Part shown: positions 25,583 to 34,641 of the stretch, piece after piece | Numbering within the stretch: the first letter of the stretch is position 1 | How the letters are laid out: each line of letters opens with the position of its first letter | Made by a program: the position numbers and the translations under genes | Source of the DNA: Natronococcus sp. CG52 | GTDB taxonomy: Archaea > Halobacteriota > Halobacteria > Halobacteriales > Natrialbaceae | NCBI RefSeq assembly: GCF_023913515.1 | Contig: NZ_CP099391.1 | Location: 1,178,001 to 1,242,000, forward strand | Reading direction: 5' to 3' | Length of the DNA: 64,000 bases | The notes under the pieces: model-generated | The model's database searches: none | Told to the model about the DNA's origin: nothing | Seen by the model: the letters and a program-made list of their open reading frames with translations, nothing else

Positions 25583-27421
25583 TCAGTAGCTGCGGATCTT
25601 CGGCTCGTAGGTTTTGTCCTCGCCCTCGAGGATCACGGGCCGGTAGAAGATCGACGGCTCGCCGTCGTCCCAGGAGATGAGCGTGTGCTTGAGCCAGTTC
25701 TCGTCGTCGCGCTCCTGGTTCTCCTGGCGCCAGTGAGCGCCGCGGAACTCGTTGCGCACGAGCGCGCCGAGCGCGATCGTCTCGGCGACGTCGATCAGGT
25801 TGCGCGTCTCGTAGGTCTGCTGGAGGTCGGTGTTGAACGTGCGCGAGGGGTCGTCGACGTAGACGTCCTGGTACTCCTCGCGGCACTCGCGGATGATCTT
25901 CAGCGCCTTCCTGATGCCGTCGCCGGTGCGGAAGACGTTGACGTAGTCCGTCATCGCCTTCTGAAGCTTCGCACGGATCTCGGCGTGCTGGACGCCGTCG
26001 TCCTTGTCCATCAGGTGGTCGACGCGCGCCCGTTCCTGCTCGACGGCGCGCTCGAGCAGTCCCTCAGCCTCTGTTGCAACTCCGCCGTCGGCGGCGACGC
26101 CGCCCGAACTATCGAGGCCCGCCTCGCCGGGGGCCACGGGCAGTTCCGTCTCGGTCTCGTCCTCGACGTCGTCGCCGTAGCCCGTCTCGATCTCGGCCGC
26201 GCCGAGATCCTCGCCGGCGGCGTGGCGGCCGGCGCGCTTTCCGAAGACGATGAGTTCGGGCAGGGCGTTGCCGCCCAGGCGATTCCCGCCGTGAACCGAA
26301 ACGCAGGCGCACTCGCCGGCGGCGTAGAGGCCGTTGATGCAGGTCTGGCCGTTCTCGTCGACGTCGATCCCGCCCATCGCGTAGTGCTGGCCGGGTTTGA
26401 CCGGCATCGGTTCGACGAGTCCGTCGACGCCCTCGAAGTCCTCCGCGAGGTGGAGGATGTTCTCGAGGCGGTCGAGGATGCGGTCCTCGCCGAGGTGGCG
26501 CATGTCGAGGTGGACGTACTCGTCCTCGACGCCCCGACCCTCGCCGACCTCGGTGAGTTCGGCGCGGGCGACGACGTCGCGGGAGGCGAGTTCGCCGGAG
26601 TTGTTCGCGTAGCCGTACTCGAACATGAATCGCTCGCCGTCGTCGTTGTAGAGGATGCCACCCTCACCGCGGACACCTTCCGAGATGAGAACGCCGGTGG
26701 ATGGCAGCGAGGTCGGGTGGAACTGGATGAACTCCATGTCCTCGAGCGGCGCGCCCGCACGATAGGCCATCGCGTGACCGTCGCCGGTACAGGAGACGGC
26801 GTTGGTGGTGTGGTCAAACGCCTGGCCCGGACCGCCGGTCGCGAGGATGACGCCCTGGTTCGCCTTGAACCCTTCAACCTTGCCCGACTGGACGTCGTAG
26901 GCGACGACGCCCTCACACTCCCGGTCGTTCGGGTCGGGTTCGTCGCCAGTTACGAGGTTCATCACGTACCACTCGTCGTAGACCTGGATGCCGCGCTTGA
27001 CGACCTGTTCGTACATCACGTGCAGCAGGTGGTGGCCGGTTTCGGCTCCGGCGTAGGTCGTCCGCGGGTAGGAGAGGCCGCCGAACGGTCGCTGGGAGAC
27101 GCGGCCGTCCTCCTCGCGAGAGAACGGCATCCCCCAGTGCTCGAGGGTGATCGTGTCGTCGGGGGCGTCCTGGGCCAGCGTTTCGACGGCGGGGGCGTCG
27201 GCCAGGTAGTCCGACCCCTTCATCGTGTCGTAAGCGTGGAGTTCCCAGTCGTCGCCCTCCTGGAGGGCGGCGTTGATCCCACCCTCGGCCGCGCCGGTGT
27301 GGCTGCGGACCGGGTGAAGTTTCGAGACGATAGCCGTGTCGGCTCCCGCCTCGTGCGCTGCGATCGCGGCGCGAAGGCCGGCGCCGCCGGCGCCGACTAC
27401 GATGACGTCGTGTTCGTACAT
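25583..27421 (-). CDS. sdhA: Succinate dehydrogenase flavoprotein subunit
   Basis: 612 residues. FAD-binding VVGAGGAGLRAA at the N-terminus, the covalent flavin histidine in RSHTGAAEGG, substrate-binding FIQFHPTSLP and RGEGG, and the C-terminal SdhA domain with RTFNTDLQ and RGAHWRQENQERDD. It oxidises succinate to fumarate in the TCA cycle on the cytosolic side of complex II. The middle (about 420-460) holds a low-complexity acidic insert (ETETELPVAPGEAG) unlike bacterial SdhA. Last gene of sdhCDBA; only 1 bp separates it from sdhB. Confidence 0.95.
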   Translation of the reverse strand: MYEHDVIVVGAGGAGLRAAIAAHEAGADTAIVSKLHPVRSHTGAAEGGINAALQEGDDWELHAYDTMKGSDYLADAPAVETLAQDAPDDTITLEHWGMPFSREEDGRVSQRPFGGLSYPRTTYAGAETGHHLLHVMYEQVVKRGIQVYDEWYVMNLVTGDEPDPNDRECEGVVAYDVQSGKVEGFKANQGVILATGGPGQAFDHTTNAVSCTGDGHAMAYRAGAPLEDMEFIQFHPTSLPSTGVLISEGVRGEGGILYNDDGERFMFEYGYANNSGELASRDVVARAELTEVGEGRGVEDEYVHLDMRHLGEDRILDRLENILHLAEDFEGVDGLVEPMPVKPGQHYAMGGIDVDENGQTCINGLYAAGECACVSVHGGNRLGGNALPELIVFGKRAGRHAAGEDLGAAEIETGYGDDVEDETETELPVAPGEAGLDSSGGVAADGGVATEAEGLLERAVEQERARVDHLMDKDDGVQHAEIRAKLQKAMTDYVNVFRTGDGIRKALKIIRECREEYQDVYVDDPSRTFNTDLQQTYETRNLIDVAETIALGALVRNEFRGAHWRQENQERDDENWLKHTLISWDDGEPSIFYRPVILEGEDKTYEPKIRSY

Positions 27422-27422
27422 G

Positions 27423-28307
27423 TTACCAGAACTTCAGGTTCTTCTTGACCGCTTCCCGCTTGAGCTCCTGAATGTGCTCGGTGAGCGGGATGTCCTTCGG
27501 ACACACCTCGGTACAGGAGAACTGGGTCTGGCAGCGCCAGACGCCGTGTTCCTGCTCGACGATGCGGAGTCGGTGCTCCTTGATCTCTTCGTCCTCGCGT
27601 TCGTCCATCGCAAACCGGTAGGCCTTGTTGATCGCCGCGGGGCCGAGATACTCGTTGTCGCCCGCCGCGATGTTACACGAGGACATACACGCGGCACACC
27701 AGATACAGCGCGTGGACATCTTGACCTTCTCGCGGTTCTCCCGCGACTGGCGCTGCTCCTCGAGGTCACCCTCGGGGAGGTCCTCCTGCTGGAAGTACGG
27801 CTCGACCGCGTGCATCTGGTCGTAGAAGTGGTCCATGTCGACGACCAGGTCCTTGACCACCTCCTGGTGAGGCAGCGGTTCGATCCGAATCGGCTGCTCG
27901 AGGTCGGAGATCTGGGTCTTGCAGCCGAGTTGCTGTCTCCCGTTGACGAAGAAGGCGTCGGAGCCGCAGACGGCCTGCCGGCAGGAGTGGCGGAACGTCA
28001 GCGAGGAGTCGAACTCGTCGCGGGCGTACATGACCGCGTCGAGGACGGTCATCCCCTTCTCGAAGGGGACGTGGAAGTCGTCGAAGCGAGGTTCCTGTTT
28101 GGCTTCGACCTCGGGATCGTAGCGGAACACCTTGATGTGAACCGTCTTTCCCTCGAGGTCGGACTCGTCGACGGTCTCCTCCTGGGCCAGTCCCTGCTCT
28201 TTCTCCTTGAGTCGCTTGTCCTGTGGCGACTCCGCGCCCCGCATCTCGGGGTCTTCCGGTGCTTCCTGTGATTCGGGTTCTTGCGGTTGTTCTTGTTGCG
28301 TACTCAT
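27423..28307 (-). CDS. sdhB: Succinate dehydrogenase iron-sulfur subunit
   Basis: 294 residues. An acidic N-terminal extension (about 1-55) precedes the 2Fe-2S ferredoxin domain with C109, C114 and C129. The C-terminal domain carries C201, C204, C207, C211 and C259, C265, C269, which supply the 4Fe-4S and 3Fe-4S clusters. It passes electrons from SdhA to the membrane anchor and quinone. One base separates it from the sdhD stop. Confidence 0.95.
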   Translation of the reverse strand: MSTQQEQPQEPESQEAPEDPEMRGAESPQDKRLKEKEQGLAQEETVDESDLEGKTVHIKVFRYDPEVEAKQEPRFDDFHVPFEKGMTVLDAVMYARDEFDSSLTFRHSCRQAVCGSDAFFVNGRQQLGCKTQISDLEQPIRIEPLPHQEVVKDLVVDMDHFYDQMHAVEPYFQQEDLPEGDLEEQRQSRENREKVKMSTRCIWCAACMSSCNIAAGDNEYLGPAAINKAYRFAMDEREDEEIKEHRLRIVEQEHGVWRCQTQFSCTEVCPKDIPLTEHIQELKREAVKKNLKFW

Positions 28308-28308
28308 A

Positions 28309-28674
28309 TTAGGTCCACCCCGCCATCGCGATCGCGACGTAGATTCCCTGGGCGATGAGTGCGGCGCCGGCGAGCACCAGGACCGAGAGCACGACCTTCT
28401 TCTGCGTGCCCTCGAGACCCTGGTTGACCAGGGCGTTGTAGACGCCGTTGACGCCGTGGAACGCCCCGGCGATCAGGAACAGCACCATCGTCACGAAGTA
28501 TCCGATAGTGCTCATCCGCTCTTGTGTCCCAGCGAACGTAACTTCTGCGGCGTGGTTGACGAAGTGCAACTGGAAGAAGTGGAAGGCGAGAACGACGACG
28601 AGAAACGCCGCCGTAATCCGCTGGAGCAGCCACGCGGTCCCGCCGGGTGCGAACGAGGAGTAGCGTTCTGCCAT
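28309..28674 (-). CDS. sdhD: Succinate dehydrogenase membrane anchor SdhD
   Basis: 121 residues from ATG 28674, overlapping the sdhC stop. Three membrane helices (WLLQRITAAFLVVVLAFHFF, MSTIGYFVTMVLFLIAGAFHGVNG, VVLSVLVLAGAALIAQGIYVA). Helix 1 His (FHFF) and helix 2 His (AFHGVNG) are heme-ligand candidates. Start chosen for the overlap and the normal length. Confidence 0.85.
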   Translation of the reverse strand: MAERYSSFAPGGTAWLLQRITAAFLVVVLAFHFFQLHFVNHAAEVTFAGTQERMSTIGYFVTMVLFLIAGAFHGVNGVYNALVNQGLEGTQKKVVLSVLVLAGAALIAQGIYVAIAMAGWT

Positions 28675-29102
28675 CAGAAACCCACCCCGTCCATGAAGGT
28701 CGGCACGCTCGCGACGGTGATGACGCCGGTCAACACCAGCGAGGCGTAGAAGCTCTTGTCCTGCGCCGAGAGTCCGACGCCGAGATCGACCATCAGCAGT
28801 CGGAGGCCGTTCAGAATGTGGAAGACGGCGACGGCGAGCAACCCGACTTCGAGCACCCGCACGATGAACAGCGACTCGAGTCCCTGAATCGTCGTCGTGT
28901 ACACGTCCGTTTCCTGCTGGATCAGCGCTGCATCGCCGCTCGCTGCGCCGATTGCCGTACTCAGCACGGCGATGTGGGTAAACAGGTAGCCGATCAGCAT
29001 CCACCCGGTGAACTTGTGGAAGATCCACGCCCACATCCCGGCTGAGAACTCCTTCCAGCGACCGAAATCCTCGATGAGACCGCGATTGTAAGACTGACTC
29101 AT
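28674..29102 (-). CDS. sdhC: Succinate dehydrogenase cytochrome b subunit SdhC
   Basis: 142 residues from ATG 29102. Motif [19 protein letters not shown] (helix 1 with two His) and [24 protein letters not shown] (the heme-binding FHxxNGxR motif) are those of the SdhC cytochrome b subunit, followed by a third helix ([18 protein letters not shown]). It binds heme b and quinone and anchors SdhA/B. First gene of the four-gene sdh operon. Confidence 0.88.
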   Translation of the reverse strand: MSQSYNRGLIEDFGRWKEFSAGMWAWIFHKFTGWMLIGYLFTHIAVLSTAIGAASGDAALIQQETDVYTTTIQGLESLFIVRVLEVGLLAVAVFHILNGLRLLMVDLGVGLSAQDKSFYASLVLTGVITVASVPTFMDGVGF

Positions 29103-29218
29103 ACGCTCATGTGGAGGGTTTGACCGTGAGGGTATAGAAGTTACCTTTATCGTGTTCACTTACCGTATTCTCGAGCGACGACTGTCGATACAGAAACAGG
29201 TTCGTCGACGAGGGGAGG

Positions 29219-30310
29219 CTACATTCGAAGCTGCGACTGTGACTCGGTTTTCGTCCGCTCGGTCTCGAGCACCGTGCGCGTATCCGCCGAGAGTCCGACG
29301 AGGTGACAGAGCGGGTTCCCCGGGTAGACGACCGGGTTCTCGAGGACGCCGACGATAAGCCCGGTAAAGGGCGCTTCGACGGTGACGATATCGTCTTTCT
29401 CCTTGAACGGGTTGGTGATTGTACAGATCACCTCTCCCTCTCTGACGAGCCCGCCGCGACCGCGCTTCATGTCGACGATGCCGCCGGCGTCAGCCCGGAG
29501 CCAGGTCTTCTCGTCGTCGGCCGAGATGACGGTGCGCCAGCCGGGCCAGTGGACCGCGGAGTCGCGGTGGACGCCGAACTCTGCGAGCACGCTCGCGACG
29601 CCGGTGAGCGCGCGATCGATCAGTCCCCGCTGGAAGCGGTGGGCCTCTCCCATCTCGACCGTTACGGTCGGGACGCCCGCCTCGGTCGCCTCGCGCCGGA
29701 GGGTCCCGGAGGGTCCCTCGCCCGCGATGATGACGTGGGAACTGAACGCGTTCGCGAGTCGGGCGACTGAGGAGTCGTCCATGTTCGCCCGGACGTGGAG
29801 CATGTTCGTCCGCCCCCGCGTCGACGTGTGGAAGTCGACTCCGAGATCGCAGGGCTCGATGAAGTTCGAGAAGATCCGGTGTGCCATCCGCCTGGCGCTC
29901 GTCGAGCCCTCGCGTCCGGGAAACGATCGGTTGAGGTCCCGGTCGTAGATCGGGAGATACCGCTCCTGGGCCAGAAATCCGGGAACGTTCATCACGGGCA
30001 GGCAGACCAGCGTGCCGTGGAGTTCGGAGTGGTCCCAGTCGTGTGCCACTTCGCGAACGACCTCGATGCCGTTGAGTTCGTCGCCGTGAGCCGCCGCCGA
30101 GAGGAAGACCGTCGGGCCGGGGTATCTTCCGTTGATAATTGTCACCGGAATTCTGACCGGGTCGCCGAGGTACGTCTCGCTGATTCCGTATCGGATGTTC
30201 GCCGATTCGCCGGGGTCGACTCGTCCACCGTTGTACGTGAACGCGTCGTCCATCGCGTCGGCGTCGGACGACTCCCTCGAGGAACCGACCATCGCATCGT
30301 CACCGCTCAT
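29219..30310 (-). CDS. Succinylglutamate desuccinylase/aspartoacylase family metallo-hydrolase
   Basis: 363 residues. Zinc-site motifs: AAHGDELNGIEV (HxxE), the DFHTSTRG histidine and the downstream VEMGE glutamate, as in M14-type deacylases of the AstE/AspA group. The substrate Arg loop DRDLNRSFPG is kept. The C-terminal domain (GGIVDMKRGRGGLVREGEVICTI) is biotinyl-lipoyl-like, as in many archaeal members. Members hydrolyse N-acyl amino acids. In other genomes related genes sit near RimK-type ligases, as here (33169-34512), so it may act on RimK products; that link is inference. Confidence 0.85.
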   Translation of the reverse strand: MSGDDAMVGSSRESSDADAMDDAFTYNGGRVDPGESANIRYGISETYLGDPVRIPVTIINGRYPGPTVFLSAAAHGDELNGIEVVREVAHDWDHSELHGTLVCLPVMNVPGFLAQERYLPIYDRDLNRSFPGREGSTSARRMAHRIFSNFIEPCDLGVDFHTSTRGRTNMLHVRANMDDSSVARLANAFSSHVIIAGEGPSGTLRREATEAGVPTVTVEMGEAHRFQRGLIDRALTGVASVLAEFGVHRDSAVHWPGWRTVISADDEKTWLRADAGGIVDMKRGRGGLVREGEVICTITNPFKEKDDIVTVEAPFTGLIVGVLENPVVYPGNPLCHLVGLSADTRTVLETERTKTESQSQLRM

Positions 30311-30448
30311 ACACCAGTTTTCGTCGGCACGAACGTGAATCTTTGTCTTGGCCGATCGTTTCGAACCCCCCTAACGAGTCAAACGAACGATAGGGTGACT
30401 TTCGGTTCCGGGGCATACGTTTTGTACGAGGGCATGGTACGATCGAGC

Positions 30449-31201
30449 ATGGAAATTCGCGAAGCTACCGAATCGGACGTCGACACCATTCGCTCGATCG
30501 CCCACGATTCGCTCGCATCCACTTACACCGACTTCCTCGACGAGGAGACGATCAGTAACGCGATCGACCAGTGGTACGGGGACGCGTTCGCCGACGATCT
30601 CGACGACGACCACTTGCTGATCCTTGTCGTCGAACGCGACGGCGAGATCGTCGGATTCTCCCAGAGCGAACTGGTCGGCCAGCAGTACGAGACCGGACAG
30701 CTACAGTGGCTCCACATCGATCCCGACCACCGGGGGAGCGGAACCGGCGTCCGACTGCTCGTTCGCACCCGGGAGAAGCTCCTCGAGGAGAGCGCCGACC
30801 AGGTCCAGTGTTTCGTCCTGGAGGACAACGAGGGCGGCAACGAGTTTTACGCGGCACACGGCTTCGAGCAGGCCGACCAGCGCGAGGTCGAGATCGGCGA
30901 CGAGACGTTCATCGAGAACGTCTACGTCGAGAGCGAGATCGAAAGCGGCGAGGACTGGAACGCGATCGACGAACTCGACGTCGACGACGAAACGGTCTAC
31001 GTCAGCTACGGCGAAGCCGTCCGCGGCTCGCAGGCGCCGTTCTACGGCGCCTACGAGACGGAGGATCAGTCCTCCCGCTACGGTTGGTTCTGCGGCAACT
31101 GTGACTCGATCGACAACGCGATGGATTCCATGGGTCGCATCGAGTGCAATACCTGCGGCAACCGGCGCAAGGCGACGCGATGGGACTCCTCGTACCTCTG
31201 A
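30449..31201 (+). CDS. GNAT N-acetyltransferase with C-terminal zinc ribbon
   Basis: 250 residues from ATG 30449 (an in-frame ATG at 30434 would add five residues). Residues 1-150: GNAT fold with the acetyl-CoA loop motif DPDHRGSGTGVRLL and EFYAAHGFE at the C-terminal end. Residues about 165-205: an acidic linker. The final about 50 residues carry GWFCGNCDSIDNAMDSM and CNTCGNRRKATRWDSSYL: two CxxC pairs that can hold one zinc, resembling a small zinc ribbon. Likely acetylates a protein or small amine; the ribbon may bind nucleic acid or protein partners. Confidence 0.82.
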   Translation: MEIREATESDVDTIRSIAHDSLASTYTDFLDEETISNAIDQWYGDAFADDLDDDHLLILVVERDGEIVGFSQSELVGQQYETGQLQWLHIDPDHRGSGTGVRLLVRTREKLLEESADQVQCFVLEDNEGGNEFYAAHGFEQADQREVEIGDETFIENVYVESEIESGEDWNAIDELDVDDETVYVSYGEAVRGSQAPFYGAYETEDQSSRYGWFCGNCDSIDNAMDSMGRIECNTCGNRRKATRWDSSYL

Positions 31202-31628
31202 GCGGTTCGCCCCGAAACAGAGCGGTTCGGTTCTCCCGTTTCGGTGTCGCATCGAGTCCGTCTCGAGCGGACTCTCGCGAACGAGTCGGGTACGGTATCC
31301 GAACCAAACCGGGTCGTAGGTCGGCCGTAACGGGATGTGACACCGTGAGACCGGCGAAGCGGCGATGTCGTCCGTCGGCCACGCGATCCGCTCCGCAAAC
31401 CCGGTAATCCCGTCCCTGATCGTTCTCCTCGAGCGGTTACTCGACGCGTACCGGGCGGCCTCGTGCCCGTTGGCCGGCGTTACTATTCTCGTTGTGACTG
31501 TTGTCGCTGCATTACGAGAGTTGTCGCTGCATTACAATTGCCCGTTCGCTCCATGATTTCGATCAGGTTCCGGTCTCCGCCGGTATCCGTCGCAGTGCGT
31601 GAGTGACGTACCCGTACTCTCCAGTCAT
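31202..31628. other. 427-bp intergenic region with a direct repeat
   Basis: No strong gene. GTTGTCGCTGCATTAC occurs twice (31500-31515 and 31520-31535), a 20-bp period, about 95-130 bp before the flippase start. A 63-codon frame at 31365-31556 (one possible membrane helix, LAGVTILVVTVVAALREL) has coding-like third-position GC in its first half but runs through the repeat and has no ribosome binding site, so it is not called. No obvious promoter other than around 31490-31540. Confidence 0.4.
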
Positions 31629-33098
31629 ATGAACAGACAGTCTCACATCATCCGCGGTTTCAAGGCAACGCTGGTCGCGCGAGCGATCTACATGCTCTCG
31701 AGCGCGCTGCTCATGCTGGTCCTGGCGCGATATCTCCTCGATCCGGACGGCTACGGCGCGCTCTACTGGGCGATCGGCATCCTCGCGGTCGTCCAGCTGG
31801 TCGCAGACCTCGGACTGGGCAAGTCCGCGGCGCGGTACTTCTCAGAGTATCGGGAGAAGGATCCGGGCCAGATTCCGCACCTGATTAGATCGGCGGTTGC
31901 GATTAAGATCGTCCTTCTCACGGTGGTCACGTCCGCGCTCCTGCTCTCTCACGAGTGGCTCGCCACCGTTCTCGGCGACCCGGAAGTAGCCCCGTTTCTC
32001 GCGGCGGGCGCGCTCTACATCGTCGCTTTCTCGTTTAGCGGCTTCTCACAGATCGCGTTCCAGGGGTTCAACAACCTCGGCTACAGCGCGATCATTCAGG
32101 CGATCAGCGGCTTCGCTCGCCTGGTGTTCGCCATCGCGTTCGTCCTTCTCGGCATGGGCGCACTCGGCGCTCTCTTCGGCTACATCGTCGGCTACACCAT
32201 CGCCGCCGTCGTCGGGCTGACGATCCTCTACCTCGAGTTCTACACCAAGCACGAACCCGCAGACGAGTACGAGTCCGGACTCTCGCGTCGCCTCGTCGAG
32301 TACAGCATCCCGCTGACGGCCACCCGGAGCGCGAACGTGATCGACAAGCGGATCGACGTCGTGCTGGTCGGCATCTTTCTGACCCCCGCGGCGGTCGCGT
32401 TCTACACGGTCGGCAAGCAGATCACCGACTTCGTGCTCGCGCCCGCCGAGTCGCTCGGTTTTACGATCTCCCCGAACTTCGGCGAGCAGAAGGCGGCCGG
32501 ACAACTCGAGGAGGCGCGCCAGATCTACGAGGCCTCGCTGACGAACGTCCTCCTGCTCTACATTCCTGCGACGGTCGGCCTCGTGATCGTTGCCGACCCG
32601 TTCATAACGATGGTCTTCGGGAGCAACTACGCGGGTGCGGTCCCCGTTCTGCAGATCCTCGCAGGATTCATCATCCTGCAGGCGATCACGAACCTGACGA
32701 GCGACAGCCTGGACTACCTCGGCCGCGCGAGGTCCCGTGCGATCGCGAAAGGAGGGACGTCGGTGGCGAACTTCGGGCTGAATCTCGTACTGATCCCGAC
32801 GTTCGGCGTCGTCGGTGCCGCCGCGGCGACGGTCGCCACCCACACCGTCTACGTCGCGGTGAACCTGTACATCGTCCACAGCGAACTCTCCCTGCGACTC
32901 GAGCGGCTCGTGCGGACGGTCGGATGCATCTGTGCGATTACGGGCGTGATGGCCGTCGCCGTACTGCTCGTCACGCCGTTGATCTCGAGTTTCGTGATGC
33001 TCGTCGGCGCCGTCGCGATCGGCGTGCTCACGTGGTCCGTCCTCGCCGTCACGACCGGAATGATCGACGTCCAGGAGGTCCGGTCGGTGATCACGTGA
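31629..33098 (+). CDS. Polysaccharide/lipid-linked oligosaccharide flippase (MATE/Wzx-type)
   Basis: 489 residues from ATG 31629; a GTG at 31599 in frame is possible. Fourteen or so membrane helices spaced through the length, a positive-rich N-terminus (MNRQSHIIRGFKATLVARAI) and motifs typical of the polysaccharide transporter family (LLDPDGYGALYWAIGILAVV, ANVIDKRIDVVLVGIFLTP, VVGAAAATVATHTVY). It likely moves lipid-linked glycans across the membrane for S-layer or surface glycosylation. No glycosyltransferase neighbour is visible, so substrate and pathway are unknown. Confidence 0.88.
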   Translation: MNRQSHIIRGFKATLVARAIYMLSSALLMLVLARYLLDPDGYGALYWAIGILAVVQLVADLGLGKSAARYFSEYREKDPGQIPHLIRSAVAIKIVLLTVVTSALLLSHEWLATVLGDPEVAPFLAAGALYIVAFSFSGFSQIAFQGFNNLGYSAIIQAISGFARLVFAIAFVLLGMGALGALFGYIVGYTIAAVVGLTILYLEFYTKHEPADEYESGLSRRLVEYSIPLTATRSANVIDKRIDVVLVGIFLTPAAVAFYTVGKQITDFVLAPAESLGFTISPNFGEQKAAGQLEEARQIYEASLTNVLLLYIPATVGLVIVADPFITMVFGSNYAGAVPVLQILAGFIILQAITNLTSDSLDYLGRARSRAIAKGGTSVANFGLNLVLIPTFGVVGAAAATVATHTVYVAVNLYIVHSELSLRLERLVRTVGCICAITGVMAVAVLLVTPLISSFVMLVGAVAIGVLTWSVLAVTTGMIDVQEVRSVIT

Positions 33099-33168
33099 AC
33101 CGGGCCGCGCGTTTTGTCGGTTGCAGTCGCCTATGAACGCTTATCAACACCGTTCGTGTCTAGGAGAT

Positions 33169-34512
33169 ATGGCCGTTACCGAACCCGTCACCGTCGGGGT
33201 GTTGAGCCTCCACACCAGCAAGGAAACGAAGGCGATACTCAACGCCGTCGACGCGCTGGGACACGATACGGAGTGGCTTCGAGCGGAGAATACGTCGATC
33301 AGCGTCACCGGCGGGAGCGTCTCCATCGAGCCGTCGGTCGACGTGATCGCAAACCGGATGCTGCTGTCGAACACCGAACAGCCCGCCGAGGAACTCGGGC
33401 TCGCGAACACGTTCTCACAGCTCATTCCGATGCTCAACGAGCCGTCCACGGTACTGACGGCGATCCACAAGCTCTCGACGGCGACGACGCTCGCGGCGAA
33501 CGACGTCCGGACTCCCGACGTCACCCTCGCGCTCAACAGCGACCAACTCAACGCCGCGCGCGGTCAGTACGGCGAGGAAGCGGTCTACAAGACGGCGATC
33601 GGGACCCACGGCGGCGGAACGTGGAAGGTCGGTGCCGACGATCCGATCAACGCGAAGGTGGGGAACCGATACGCGTTCCTGCAGGAACTCATCGACCGCG
33701 ACGACGCTCGCCACCGCGACGTCCGCGTCTACGTCGTCGACGACGAAGTCATCGGCGCGATGTACCGCTACGCGCCCGATAACGACTGGCGAACCAACGT
33801 CGCGCTCGGCGGCTCCGTCGAGGATGCGACCGACGACCTCCCCGAAGAAGCCCGGCAGATGGCCCGTCGTGCGTCCGAGGCGATCGGTCTCGACTACGCC
33901 GGCGTCGACCTCGTCGAGGGCGACGAAGGCTGGTTCGTCCTCGAGGTCAATCCGACGGCGGGATTCAAGGGGCTCTACCAGGCGACCCAGATCAGTCCGG
34001 CGCCGTACATCGCCAAACTCGCGATCGAACGCGCCGGCGGTGAGGTCGACGAGGAGCGCGTTCACGACCTCTCGAACGTTCTCGACGACTCCCGGCCGAT
34101 GGCCCAGCCCATAGAGGCGACGTCGCCGGAGACGGAACCGTCCGTGATCGGCTACACCGAGGAAGTGGTTCTCTCGGGAACCAGCGGCTCGAAATCCGTG
34201 CTGGCAAAATCGGACACGGGTGCGACGCGGACGAGCATCGACACCGGTCTCGCGGCCGACATCGGCGCCGGGCCGATCAAATCCATCACGCGAATCCGAT
34301 CCGGCAGTAGCAAGACCGCGAAGAGCCGTCCCGTCGTCGACGTCGTCGTCGGGGTCGGCGGCAACCAGCACACGGTCACCGCGAGCGTCGAGGACCGCAG
34401 CCACATGGACTACCCGGTCATCCTTGGCCGAGATATCCTCAAGAACTACCAGGTCGACGTGAGCCGACGATCGGATGCGGACACACCCGACACCCCCGAA
34501 GAAGAGGAGTAA
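33169..34512 (+). CDS. RimK-type ATP-grasp ligase fused to a RimB-like retropepsin-fold protease domain
   Basis: 447 residues from ATG 33169 (upstream ATG at 33133 is also in frame; GGAG lies only a few bases before 33169). Residues 1-300: ATP-grasp of the RimK/LysX type with a Lys-rich nucleotide segment and metal-binding LEVNP (258-262). Residues about 325-435: a domain with DTGA at 349-352, the Asp-Thr-Gly active-site motif of retropepsin-like proteases (COG4067/RimB), ending in YPVILGRDILKNYQVDVSR. RimK adds glutamate residues to proteins or small molecules; RimB trims them. Fusion of both in one chain puts ligase and protease together. Confidence 0.82.
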   Translation: MAVTEPVTVGVLSLHTSKETKAILNAVDALGHDTEWLRAENTSISVTGGSVSIEPSVDVIANRMLLSNTEQPAEELGLANTFSQLIPMLNEPSTVLTAIHKLSTATTLAANDVRTPDVTLALNSDQLNAARGQYGEEAVYKTAIGTHGGGTWKVGADDPINAKVGNRYAFLQELIDRDDARHRDVRVYVVDDEVIGAMYRYAPDNDWRTNVALGGSVEDATDDLPEEARQMARRASEAIGLDYAGVDLVEGDEGWFVLEVNPTAGFKGLYQATQISPAPYIAKLAIERAGGEVDEERVHDLSNVLDDSRPMAQPIEATSPETEPSVIGYTEEVVLSGTSGSKSVLAKSDTGATRTSIDTGLAADIGAGPIKSITRIRSGSSKTAKSRPVVDVVVGVGGNQHTVTASVEDRSHMDYPVILGRDILKNYQVDVSRRSDADTPDTPEEEE

Positions 34513-34641
34513 TCGAGGGTTCGGTCGAGACTGTCGCGCGACGATCACCGGCTGCCGATCGGTACTGATTGCCCTCGTTCGATCGCTTCCAATCGCCGCA
34601 AACCCACCCCGGACTCGATCTGCAACGTCGTTTTTCGGTAC

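Noticed and set aside
31365-31556. 63-codon frame with one possible membrane helix upstream of the flippase
   Set aside because: It passes through the 16-bp direct repeat, lacks a ribosome binding site and TATA box, and has mixed codon use.
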